Part shown: positions 59,801 through 64,000 of the stretch, in pieces
Numbering within the stretch: position 1 is the first letter of the stretch
Layout of the letters: every line of letters starts with the position of its first letter
Assembly (NCBI GenBank): GCA_902702965.1
Contig: CACRXP010000142.1
Coordinates: 949,594-1,013,593 of the forward strand
Source: Spirometra erinaceieuropaei
Lineage: Eukaryota; Platyhelminthes; Cestoda; Diphyllobothriidea; Diphyllobothriidae
Reading direction: 5' to 3'
Length of the DNA stretch: 64,000 bases
Position numbers and translations under genes: made by a program
Notes under the pieces: generated by a model
The model's database searches: none
Seen by the model: only the letters and a program-made list of their open reading frames with translations
What the model was told of the DNA's origin: nothing

Positions 59801-62790
59801 CAGTGATCATTTTGCTTTCTTAGCTATCGTCTGACTCAAGGCTCAGAGACCAGAGAGCCCGCCTTCGAATCTCGGATTTCCTAAGCCCGCAATCGAGTAA
59901 TGACTGACTGCCGATGACTCGTCAGTCAAAATTGACCATTCCGGTCATCCCCTCTCTTTTTGTCGGTCACACTATTACCGGTCTCTGTGCGGATGCTAAG
60001 AGTGATCTGCGTTCAAATTCCAAGGCACAGGGGGAAGGGCGCGCTCCATACCGTAGCCAGATCGCTGAATGTCTCTCCCACATTAATGCGACCAGGTATC
60101 CAGTAAGACTAGCAGCCAGGCGAGCGTGGCAAACAATCAGGTAGAGATTCGCCGTCAGTTAATGACCAGGATCTCCTGAAGAAGGCGCCCACTTGTGAAA
60201 ACCGCTCGTGGCCCAAATGTGTTACTAGTGCATGCACGATCCGGCCTGAACTTCACGGCCATCGATTGTGTTGTTCGGTTCTAAACCCGGTGCAGTATAG
60301 AAGCACTTTCGGCACTTTTAAAACCAAACTGATGCATTTCAATAAGAAAACGGTTATTGGGAAGCGATGACAAAAAAAGGCTTCTTTTTCAAATCGTATT
60401 TGGCTTTGAAACCTCATACACGTAAAACTGCCCTGACATATGACATTAGTGGAAAGTCTACAGACTGAAAAGGCCATCGGGATTTCTGCATGGATGCCAA
60501 AAAGGACATGCGTGTCACGTCGAACAAACTGCGTCAAGGTCTGACGTACTTGCTAACGGAAAAATGTTTTAGAATACGTCTCTGAAGTCGATATTTCATT
60601 TGTATCATAACCTATAATTTAGAAAAGTGATGCCACAGTGTAATGCATCAAAAATCGAGACAAACATCGTACACTGCAGCAAAATAAATTCACAAATCTG
60701 AACAGTAACCTAAGACACCTTCAGTCGGAGCACACTCGTCCCCACGCAGCCGTCATCGATGGTTCTCGACTTGAGTTCCGATCATAGGGAAGAGCCCGTA
60801 GTCCGCCCATGGTTAGTGAACCCTACTCACCGCTATCCTTTTCAACCACCAGCAATATTATTTAAAGCAGCCGTTAATCTCTGCGAATATTCCCGTGTTA
60901 TAATTGAAAAGTCAATTTGGCAAGCATGTGTTTCTGGTAATTCATCACGTTAATTATCGACAGCATCTCTCCTGTTATAAGCGCGTCAGTGAGCTACTTT
61001 TGTTTTGAACATTTTCTTGCAAGTCTTTTGTTGGAAGCTTTGTCTTCAGCTACAGTACGTGACCTATCTCATGAGATCTGAAAACAGAAACTGATGCGAG
61101 AATTTCTGGACGTCTTTAACGTTGCGCGCTTTGTTCGCTGAACCACATCCTTCAATGAAATGTCTTTTTGTGTAGCAATTGTGTTTATGTAATTATGTTA
61201 AGCAAAATATTATTAAATTTTAGCGAGAATGGACGTTGCAATAAATTCATGCAGTTGCCTGTGCTATTACTTGTCCTGGACTCCGGTTACGCATCTGATT
61301 GAGTTCTTCATTGAAAGGAAAGCAAGTTACTGGCAAGAGTTTTAATAAGCATGTCGCCTTATAAATCTATTGTTCCTGCGACGTCTCCAACGGTGAAATC
61401 AAGCAAAATCCCGTTTCTCTTGCTGAACTCTATCTCACTCAGCTCAAACGAGTCAGGGATGACACGAATCCCTGAAAAACAGTTTTTGAATCTACACTCA
61501 GAATGTAGGCAGTTGACAAACCGTCATATATGAAATCACACTAATTACTAAACGATATTTAGATGTAAACTTCATTGAAGCACTATTATTAGACGTTATT
61601 TTATTTCTACTTTTATATTTACTACCTTTTGGTATGAAAATACATTCTATACATCTAAAAACGAAGTTTGATAAATTAGAGCCATTTCTGACGTTTTCGG
61701 GATATTGCGCTTTTCTAAAGAAATCGGTATTTCTAAACAACGCATCACTGCCTTTAATATTTCTTTCATGTCTTTAATCCCTTTAAACTTGTACTTAATT
61801 AACATAGGCATTGGACTCATGAAATAGTGTCGGTTTGCGAGTTATTGGCAATCATTCGTAAATTTCGACGCATGTCATGAGTTAGGTCACTAACTGTATG
61901 GTAGAGAGACGCTCACCGATTGTGTTACGGAACACACCCGTCCCGTTGAACTTTACGGGTTCTCTCTCTCTTGAGCTTAACCAGCAGCCGCGCAACGGCG
62001 CGTGATATAGGCAGTATGTTACTACCGACAAAGACTAGGGAGACTGGAATGATCATTTCTGGCTTATTAGCCGTCGTCAGCCAGTCATACCCAACCCCAA
62101 CGTTTGGAACACCTGGGGCTCTAACTTGTTACCTGTTAGTTAGAAGTCCATGCCTCTAACTACTGAGCCAGGGGCTAGTTGTTCTGCCGGTTACGATCGG
62201 GCATGTACAATGGTAGAAGGACGCTAGTCTTAAAGGGACGGATTTGTGTCGGTGTTGATTAAAGCTCCCGTGATTGGATCAATGTCATGTGTGGGCTGTT
62301 TCGGGCCAATCAGGGCCATATCCTACAAAGCGACTGCATAAAACCCTTTTGCAATCTCAACATCGAAACATACGGCACTTCCTCCTAAACAGTATGAGAA
62401 AAGATTCACTCATTAGCCACTGGCTTGTCAAAGTGCTGAGACTTATGATGTGGGGTGTTTTATACATAAAATATGGTGTCAACATGCATAATACGTCGGG
62501 TTATTCACACTGATAATCATAAAGCAAGCACTCTTATACACTTCCCACCTTCATTGAATGTCCAGCTGGGTGTCTGACTGAACGCGTCATCCGACAGCGG
62601 TCTATCCTCCTGGTAGTTTCGGTCCATAAACTGGGACTGTGAGTAGACGGAGGGGCCGTGCGGTCGACCATGCGTACCTCGAATTCGGAACTGTATTGTT
62701 ATCGGACCGATCTCATAGCTGCCATCGGTGACATGCAGTTCGCAGGAGTCGTACACGAAGTCACTGGTGTATTCGCCGGTGTAGATATAG
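32380..62790 (-). CDS. FREM1/FRAS-like extracellular matrix protein, 3' part (7 exons, 5' incomplete)
   Basis: Seven exons join as 62790-62549, 56574-56192, 46923-45866, 39072-38870, 38762-38610, 33124-32951 and 32834-32380, giving 888 residues and a TGA stop. Junction phases agree at every step (1, 0, 2, 1, 1, 1), and each intron starts GT and ends AG. Domain order is CSPG-type repeats (residues 1 to about 560), Calx-beta (about 562-679) and C-type lectin (680-885). CSPG repeats plus Calx-beta plus a C-terminal lectin domain is the layout of vertebrate FREM1, a secreted basement-membrane adhesion protein acting with FRAS1 and FREM2. Its role here is inferred. The signal peptide and earlier repeats must lie beyond the window. 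Introns are 1.5-9.3 kb apart from two short ones and are full of transposons. No convincing polyadenylation signal was found after the stop. An orthologue of another CSPG/lectin protein is the main alternative. Confidence 0.85.
32951..33124 (-). CDS. FREM-like exon F: first half of C-type lectin domain
   Basis: This 174-nt exon has the acceptor TTTCTCTCAAG. Its first two bases join the T left by exon E to make the Cys that opens a long-form lectin domain. Residues 680-737 read CWSLYQHRCYRFF, then TTWLDARNYCEQQNGYLASV and finally APVWIG. These are the C-x-x-W...CY-x-F, W-x-x-A-x-x-x-C-x-x-x-x-x-x-L-A-x-V and W-I-G signatures of the C-type lectin fold. Cys688 should pair with Cys680. The donor is GTAGGC in phase 1, and only a 116-bp intron separates this from exon G. 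Confidence 0.9.
33125..34728. other. FREM-like intron, no recognisable element
   Basis: Intronic sequence between exons F and E. Short frames on both strands (for example 34,479-34,664, minus, 61 residues) show no family I know. Confidence 0.4.
34729..34789. repeat. Perfect 23-bp inverted repeat, hairpin-forming
   Basis: Arms at 34,729-34,751 and 34,767-34,789 are perfect complements (AAGAAGACGAAGGCACGA core), with a 15-bp centre that itself contains CACT/AGTG. TTGAGCATTT lies on both sides (34,683 and 34,791). Confidence 0.9.
35531..35751. mobile_element. Palindromic element with two inverted hammerhead-like motifs
   Basis: Left arm on the minus strand: CCGATGA, then GGGTCC/GGAATCC-type stem II and GAAACGTC. 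Right arm on the plus strand: CTGATTA at 35,642, stem II GGGTTC/GAATCC and GAAACGTC ending at 35,675. Each has one change in the CUGAUGA core, predicting inactivity. The CAGGTGAATAAAGCTCTTGTC segment and a TCGTGTCTCCTTC end are repeated inverted. Imperfect 12-bp flanks (ACCATACATACT and ACCATACCTATT) may be a target duplication. Confidence 0.7.
36028..36180 (+). mobile_element. Diverged SINE1 copy
   Basis: The order ACGCCGACCAACGG, GGGGTAGAGCATTTAAC (A-box side) and GGCTGACCGACGACGACCAA follows that of SINE1, with about one third of positions changed. Confidence 0.45.
36600..36765 (+). repeat. REP3 copy
   Basis: It shares GCAGTTTGCTGGTTGGATTC, TCCATCCCCTTCACTG and GTGTAAAGAGACTG with 18,640-18,800. 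A hammerhead-like motif follows 30 bp on. Confidence 0.6.
36792..36840 (+). ncRNA. Hammerhead ribozyme candidate with intact core
   Basis: CTGATGA (36,799-36,805), a stem II GGGTTC/GAATCC with loop GAGCAG, GAAA (36,825-36,828) and a GTC cleavage triplet (36,830-36,832). Stem III is only A-U and C-G with no loop. Stem I (TGTCT with AGGTA) has five pairs, two of them wobbles. Minimal hammerheads of this kind are published in Penelope-like elements, and cleavage there may need a dimer. The 3' tail is AGCAAATTTGTCTCCTTC, as in the other copies. Activity is untested. Confidence 0.65.
37550..37980. mobile_element. SINE1, two inverted copies
   Basis: A minus-strand copy (about 37,550-37,722) abuts a plus-strand copy (about 37,723-37,980) with the B-box-like GGGATCGAGCCCCGG. 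The plus copy continues through CTATATCATGCGCCGCTGG and a GA dinucleotide run to CGATCGGTGAGCG. Confidence 0.75.
38513..38585. mobile_element. FB family end fragment
   Basis: It contains CCTTTCGGAACGTAGACGCA and AACATTTCATGGGTTAAC, the right end of the fold-back family, 25 bp from exon E. Confidence 0.65.
38610..38762 (-). CDS. FREM-like exon E: second half of Calx-beta domain
   Basis: This 153-nt exon completes the Calx-beta domain of exon D across a 107-bp intron. It encodes KIIRVRVHHPQGNPEK, an FGVTVKAPTAAVLGDNNEA stretch and a final IIIT strand, fitting the family's F-x-V-x-L-x-x-P-x-x-A-x-L and terminal I-x-I strand. Two in-frame acceptors exist, GAAG then GGAG three bases on, so one residue (an extra Gly) is uncertain. 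I chose the first. The usual acidic E-x-D-E-x-F motif is mostly replaced by Pro/Lys/Gln residues, so calcium binding may be weak or lost. The donor is GTAAGT, in phase 1. Confidence 0.82.
38870..39072 (-). CDS. FREM-like exon D: first half of Calx-beta domain
   Basis: This 203-nt exon follows the acceptor TTCGTACAG and ends in phase 1 at GTACGTGAG. The first base completes the AG left by exon C, making Ser. The product (residues 562-628) includes LSLELRRRGALNHKVEAYLG, matching the Calx-beta strand with the R-x-G turn, then an Ala/Asp-containing stretch and LVHFAPG, the family's L-x-F-x-P-G signature. Calx-beta folds bind calcium in Na/Ca exchangers and integrin beta4. In FREM proteins the domain follows the CSPG array, as here. 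Calcium binding cannot be judged from half a domain. Confidence 0.85.
39766..40153. mobile_element. PAL family, single complete copy
   Basis: The ends are GGCAACGATATAGAG on the left and its complement on the right (CTCTATGTCGTTGCC). The interior matches the plus arm of the 20-kb element (CATATGGGGTTTTATCTTGACATA, in part; CCCACGACCTCACACC). About 388 bp, non-coding. Confidence 0.8.
41585..42065 (+). repeat. REP2 copy, longest
   Basis: It covers the 5' extension (GGACTGACGGGGTAAC), the core (GAAATCCTGGTCATTTG, TCTTGACACCGGACTC) and the 3' end (GTGCACACGGTGGACA and CGACGGTCGAACTGTC). About 480 bp, GC-rich. Confidence 0.7.
42245..42485 (-). repeat. REP2 copy, diverged
   Basis: It has TATGTCCACCGTGTGCC, GTCAAGATGGAGTCAAG and a GCCGCACACGAC end, matching minus-strand REP2 copies. 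Confidence 0.55.
42497..43175. mobile_element. Fold-back MITE (FB), right arm truncated
   Basis: The left end TACAGCAAGTGGGCTAAC is followed by a full left arm (CATTGATTTTCGATGCCCCT; CGTAGAAAATTACG). The right arm is present only from about 42,960 to 43,175 and ends within AAAACCGAATTATGTCTCTC. Confidence 0.7.
44050..44231 (+). mobile_element. PLE-2 terminal-repeat-like region with hammerhead remnant
   Basis: GACTGATGGACTTCGACC (44,090) begins a degraded hammerhead. Then come AATAAACTTCTTG, GTGGTCGTACCTTC and CTGCTTCCTGGATTTCGCC, the same order as the palindromic elements at 12.0 and 35.7 kb. It ends in a 7-bp hairpin CTGATTT/AAATCAG also present at 55,959-55,977. Confidence 0.55.
44232..44440 (-). 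pseudogene. PLE-2 N-terminal coding remnant
   Basis: The minus strand reads GFPCILSVLSGRYSNLEIVA, recurring in the modules at 55,690-55,800 and 55,985-56,165 upstream of the PLE-2 reverse transcriptase. Only the N-terminal piece is present. Confidence 0.6.
44538..44897 (+). CDS. Penelope-like element C-terminal GIY-YIG endonuclease fragment
   Basis: A 119-residue frame includes VVYKIPCSSCDAVYCDQTGK, then SVSNRMHEHQLAVKR. This is the C-x-x-C and Y-x-x-Q-T-G-K...R-x-x-E-H pattern of Penelope endonucleases, with YC in place of the usual YI-G (YCDQ for YIGQ), so catalysis is doubtful. It continues through HTLDTGHKFAWESTRIVGAC and a conserved REFLETMYSDEACI region to a natural stop. No reverse transcriptase precedes it, so it is a fragment. 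It nicks target DNA in intact elements. Confidence 0.85.
   Translation: MRKVVAGWCAGVVYKIPCSSCDAVYCDQTGKSVSNRMHEHQLAVKRCDHLSQVAIHTLDTGHKFAWESTRIVGACPIRKGREFLETMYSDEACIDRHNDLGTTYKIVKDRLKLTQPIPR
44965..45822. mobile_element. Fold-back MITE (FB family)
   Basis: Inverted arms at about 44,980-45,330 and 45,440-45,822. The right end is GGTCACTCACTGTA. Interior blocks include GATTAGGAAGGATTAC and AAAATATATTCGAACTGG with complements. Exon C starts 44 bp beyond its right end. Confidence 0.8.
45866..46923 (-). CDS. FREM-like exon C: two CSPG repeats
   Basis: This is the largest exon, 1,058 nt, coding residues 209-560. It starts in phase 0 after TTGCCGCAG, with a good pyrimidine tract, and ends in phase 2 before GTATGTGAG. 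One CSPG repeat begins at VGDPLRVIPGTDVPLTAAQL and a second near LTKVYDGYMGFFLSAEHLF. The second ends with RFSQADVNRRRLAYSI, the family's F-x-x-x-D-V-x-x-x-x-L-x-Y element. Insertions include a GGGGG run, a Ser/Pro-rich loop (SYSSSSPPQPIPSSS) and a Lys/Arg-rich SKRRLKERQDK segment, so repeats are longer than the usual 100-120 residues. GC content is clearly above the surrounding introns. Confidence 0.88.
48636..49325 (+). mobile_element. Two SINE1-like heads (48,636-48,690 and 49,217-49,325)
   Basis: Both have CGATCACAACCAAC then AGCCCGTGGCTCAGTGG or a variant (A-box-like). The second continues to GGGGTGGAATCCC (weak B-box) and directly joins the FB element. The body of the SINE is absent. 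Confidence 0.5.
49328..50292. mobile_element. Fold-back MITE (FB), best-preserved copy
   Basis: The ends are TACAGTGAGTGACCGATCTC on the left and GAGATCGGTCACTAACTGTA on the right. Arms of about 390 bp run inward (GATTAGGAAGAATTACTTAG; CTTTTGCTCGTTC; complements), and the middle is about 180 bp. A TA dinucleotide outside CAGT at both ends suggests Tc1/mariner-type target duplication. Confidence 0.85.
50293..50760. other. GC-rich patch of unknown nature
   Basis: A 117-residue plus-strand frame (Glu/Lys-rich then TRCRGCNYDGRKGDKGHAS) and overlapping frames on both strands occur because GC is high. No domain or splice evidence was seen. Confidence 0.3.
51540..52325. mobile_element. Fold-back MITE (FB), diverged
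   Basis: Inverted blocks include CTGTCTGCCGGCTTTCGAAAG and GTGTGGTTTTCGC-type complements. The right end is AACATTTCATCAGG. A 189-residue frame across the left part is arm sequence with no protein similarity. Confidence 0.6.
52680..53960 (+). mobile_element. PLE-1 Penelope-like element, internally deleted
   Basis: Reverse transcriptase motif A (SLDVSSLFANVP at about 52,757), then after a stop motif B (RQMDGVAMGSPLGPLLGN, about 52,905). The YVDD region is missing. Next comes the linker and GIY-YIG endonuclease (CSCGAEYIGRTSRRLSKRI, ending by 53,461, with two frames needed). Finally there is the non-coding tail with AAACCCGAGCTACAGCTT and the CTGAAGAGAATTTATCG motif. It is non-functional but is the fullest PLE-1 copy here. 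Confidence 0.85.
54490..55690 (-). CDS. PLE-2 Penelope-like reverse transcriptase, 3' truncated
   Basis: An open frame of 356 residues from the first Met (55,611) extends in frame upstream through INPGLGADCLEF. Ordered motifs are IILPADKGGATTILNKTDY, AKIYGLPKIHK with LRPIVSLIGAP, motif A as MVSCDVVSLFTS, motif B as LKDTPIGPPISGFLAEAVL, catalytic PRYVDDTFVIAKK and FLDVLARR. All are typical of Penelope-family enzymes that copy element RNA into the genome. At 54,541 a frameshift gives a stop; the next frame reads SNHPISHKRSIVYS, the expected continuation. The GIY-YIG part is missing. The element sits antisense-neutral (same strand) in the FREM intron between exons B and C. Confidence 0.9.
55691..56165. 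mobile_element. PLE-2 5' modules and hammerhead-like remnant
   Basis: Two minus-strand copies of the N-terminal module (55,691-55,800 and 55,985-56,165) flank a plus-strand GGCTGATGGACTTCGGCCC (55,885) and the hairpin at 55,959-55,977. The pattern is the same as at 44,050-44,440. The module ends 26 bp before exon B's donor. Confidence 0.6.
56192..56574 (-). CDS. FREM-like exon B: CSPG repeat
   Basis: This 383-nt exon has acceptor TTACAG and consensus donor GTAAGT. The first two bases complete the GAA codon started by exon A, and it ends in phase 0. The protein (residues 81-208) has the CSPG pattern: an LEVALG strand, a TAAQVQ segment, then late in the repeat FSYKDLVSGKIAV, matching the family's F-x-x-x-D-L-x-x-G-x-I/V-x-Y element. 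A Penelope PLE-2 module ends about 26 bp beyond the donor on the intron side, so the splice site has survived a close transposon insertion. Confidence 0.82.
57140..57235. mobile_element. SINE1 fragment followed by FB end fragment
   Basis: CATTTCTAAATTATTAGCCG belongs to SINE1. AGGTGACCTATCTGATGA is the FB terminal motif. No partner FB end was found nearby. Confidence 0.45.
58435..58695 (+). repeat. REP2 copy
   Basis: It contains GGGCCAGGGGGTGTGG, CAACCACCTGCGTCCCC, AAGTCTATCCCCAC and GTACACGGTGGACATCC in family order. Confidence 0.7.
58717..59462. mobile_element. SINE1 cluster: two minus copies and one plus copy
   Basis: Minus copies at 58,717-59,012 and 59,013-59,223 and a plus copy at 59,224-59,462 share ACGAACCGATCG-type ends and TTGTCTTTGTCGGTAATAAC. 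The plus head has CGTGACCCAGTGGTTAGAGG (A-box-like), GGACTTCTA in the anticodon region and GTGTTCGAGACTCG (B-box). The GGACTTCTA segment resembles tRNA-Arg(TCT), a tentative source. Confidence 0.8.
59812..59975 (+). mobile_element. Diverged SINE1-related copy
   Basis: It has GCTCAGAGACCAGAGAGCCC, a B-box-like CCTTCGAATCTCGG and TGACTGACTGCCGATGACTC, then CTTTTTGTCGGTCACACTAT, which follow SINE1 order. Confidence 0.5.
61052..61900. mobile_element. Diverged FB-family element
   Basis: The ends TACAGTACGTGACCTATCTC and GTTAGGTCACTAACTGTA are clear inverted repeats of the FB termini, 849 bp apart, the usual family size. The interior arms are hard to align, so it is an old copy. A SINE1 begins right at its end. 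Confidence 0.6.
61901..62215 (-). mobile_element. SINE1 copy
   Basis: Nearly full-length minus copy, from GCTCACCGATTGTG through CCGACAAAGACTAGGGAGAC to the tRNA-like head ending in CGATCGGGCATGTACAATGG. Confidence 0.75.
62549..62790 (-). CDS. FREM-like exon A: end of one CSPG repeat and start of the next
   Basis: This 242-nt exon encodes residues 1-80 of the partial protein. It opens with a stretch reading YIYTGEYTSDF followed by ELHVTDGSY, the usual tail of a CSPG repeat (aromatic, acidic turn, then a D-x-F and xVxDG strand). It ends in SWTFNE, leading into the next repeat. The acceptor is a pyrimidine-containing CTCCAG and the donor is GTGGGA, ending in phase 1. The entry phase is 2, so an upstream exon outside the window must end with two bases of a codon. 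An inverted, damaged copy of this exon with its upstream intron lies at 23.5-24.0 kb. Confidence 0.8.
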
Positions 62791-63129
62791 CTGGAGATTT
62801 CAACACAAAGCAGTCTAAGCACATGAGGTCCATAAAGTCCAAAATTATTTAAAATGAACTCTGGAAGCTATGCTCGATTCTTTTGACTACAAGAATGTGT
62901 CATCTAAAATGCCCACAAGACAATCAAAAGAAGTAAAAGACAACAAATAGCCGTAAGTGCCCGTGCAATTTCATCCGAATTGCTCGAAGAAACAACCAAT
63001 GGTAGTTTGTTCCCGCCTAAAACGCCCGTTTGACAGAATCAATATAATTGTACCCGGGGTTACACAAATAACTCAAAAATTCCTATCCATACTATACCAG
63101 CTCCTGAACAGTCCATGTTGGTAAATCAG

Positions 63130-63960
63130 GAAAGTCTTATTCATCAGATCGATTTACTGCTAACAACATAGCCGGAAGACCACCAAATCCCCTGATGCTG
63201 ACGTCAATAAAGGAAAGGTTTTTCATCGGGGTTCAGTTTCAAGGGGAGGCGCCAAGTCAACTTTTAAGAAGGCACCTAACTCAGGCTGTATCACGGAACT
63301 TTCCAGCAGCTGACGCCCGCGTACCGTTCTCCACTAATCTCATCCTTTACAGAGAGGACAAAGACAAACTACCAGCTCAGACCACCTCTGTGTTTGTTTA
63401 ATCTTTCGCCTGTTCCTATGGAGCAGAATATATTGGTCGCATGAGCCGGCGTTTATCCAAAAGTATAAAAGAACACACTCCAGCATGGTTAGGAATTGGC
63501 GAAATAAAGAATGTTAACAGCTCTATCCTCGCGCACAGATCCCTGTGTAGATGCCGGACAGGCCTTTCTAGTGATTTACATGGTTCCGTCAAGATATCCA
63601 AAAATTCTTGGGCAGCGCCTGTTAACTACGGCATAGGCAGCTGCAATCAGGCTACGTGGAGCGGTCCTGTGCGCACAGAAGAACTTCATGCAGGTCCCAC
63701 AGTTGCCATGGTTAAAAGCCACCAAGTCAGCCCCTGCGTATAATTACCTATCCCGAGACCACCTTCTCCCTCGCGCTAACTGGCATTTTAGTGTTGTGCT
63801 CTCCCCTGCCCTCCCCCCTCCCAACCCGAGGCACAGCACAATTGTCAACCTGCCTGTATCTTTTAATTCATTATTTCAATAGCCTGAAGAGAATTTATCT
63901 AAATAAAAATATGCTCGCCAAATTACCTTTTGGAAGCAGGGATAATCACTTATTTTCCAA
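63130..63960 (+). mobile_element. PLE-1 Penelope-like element, 3' part
   Basis: It starts near ATCAGATCGATTTACTGC and runs through the segment before the endonuclease. The endonuclease remnant (YIGRMSRRLSKSIKEHTPAW) follows, then the non-coding tail with a C-rich run (63,803-63,829) and TAGCCTGAAGAGAATTTAT. It sits in the intron upstream of exon A and is shared with the duplicated block at 22.7-24.0 kb. Several stops are present. Confidence 0.8.
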
Positions 63961-64000
63961 AAAAACTGGCAATCTGGAATTAGTTCAAGTGAAACGGTTA

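Noticed and set aside
1..64000. CRISPR array or prokaryotic operon
   Set aside because: No regularly spaced short repeats and no compact gene arrays; the window is eukaryotic.

Overview
This is eukaryotic DNA with no prokaryotic-style operons. Almost all of it is repeats plus one large spliced gene on the minus strand. Penelope-like elements, long fold-back MITEs, tRNA-derived SINEs and hammerhead-ribozyme-like repeats, separating short exons by multi-kilobase introns, fit a flatworm (tapeworm or fluke) genome. That assignment is an inference: no rRNA, mitochondrial or other diagnostic gene is present.

The one host gene I can support is the 3' end of a FREM1/FRAS-type extracellular-matrix protein. 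Seven coding exons run right to left from about 62.8 kb to a stop codon at 32,380: CSPG-repeat exons, then a Calx-beta domain in two exons, then a C-type lectin domain in two exons. All six exon junctions agree in reading phase. The 5' part, including the signal peptide and more CSPG repeats, lies beyond 64 kb. Oddities are an Arg-rich insert of roughly 80 residues inside the lectin domain, and a direct Calx-beta to lectin join with no linker.

The region 1-32,379 lies downstream of the gene and holds no host gene I could recognise. It contains fold-back MITEs (0.8-1.8 kb, 16.3-17.3 kb), a GC-rich repeat I call REP2, a nested palindromic repeat (PAL, 20-20.7 kb), degenerate TTAGGG repeats (27.65-27.8 kb), Penelope fragments (PLE-1, 22.7-24.2 kb and 30.8-31.5 kb), and a 92-base assembly gap at 24,764-24,855. 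At 23.5-24.0 kb is an inverted, stop-containing duplicate of a FREM intron plus exon, wedged between two PLE-1 fragments.

The introns (33-62.5 kb) are filled with the same families, plus a second Penelope family (PLE-2) with a 356-residue reverse transcriptase reading frame. Hammerhead-like cores occur at several sites, one with an intact conserved core (36,799). One small palindromic element carrying them is flanked by a perfect 17-bp target duplication (11,879-12,086). The tail of this element is shared with sequence beside PLE-2, which suggests a non-autonomous ribozyme-bearing element dependent on Penelope machinery. Stretches not listed below (for example 1-828, 1.8-4.0 kb, 5.1-6.4 kb, 7.6-8.7 kb, 8.9-10.1 kb, 10.5-11.8 kb, 12.1-13.0 kb, 14.0-14.8 kb, 18.9-19.6 kb, 20.7-21.3 kb, 21.5-22.7 kb, 28.3-30.7 kb, 43.2-44.0 kb, 46.9-48.6 kb, 59.98-61.0 kb) showed nothing I can support beyond short chance reading frames.
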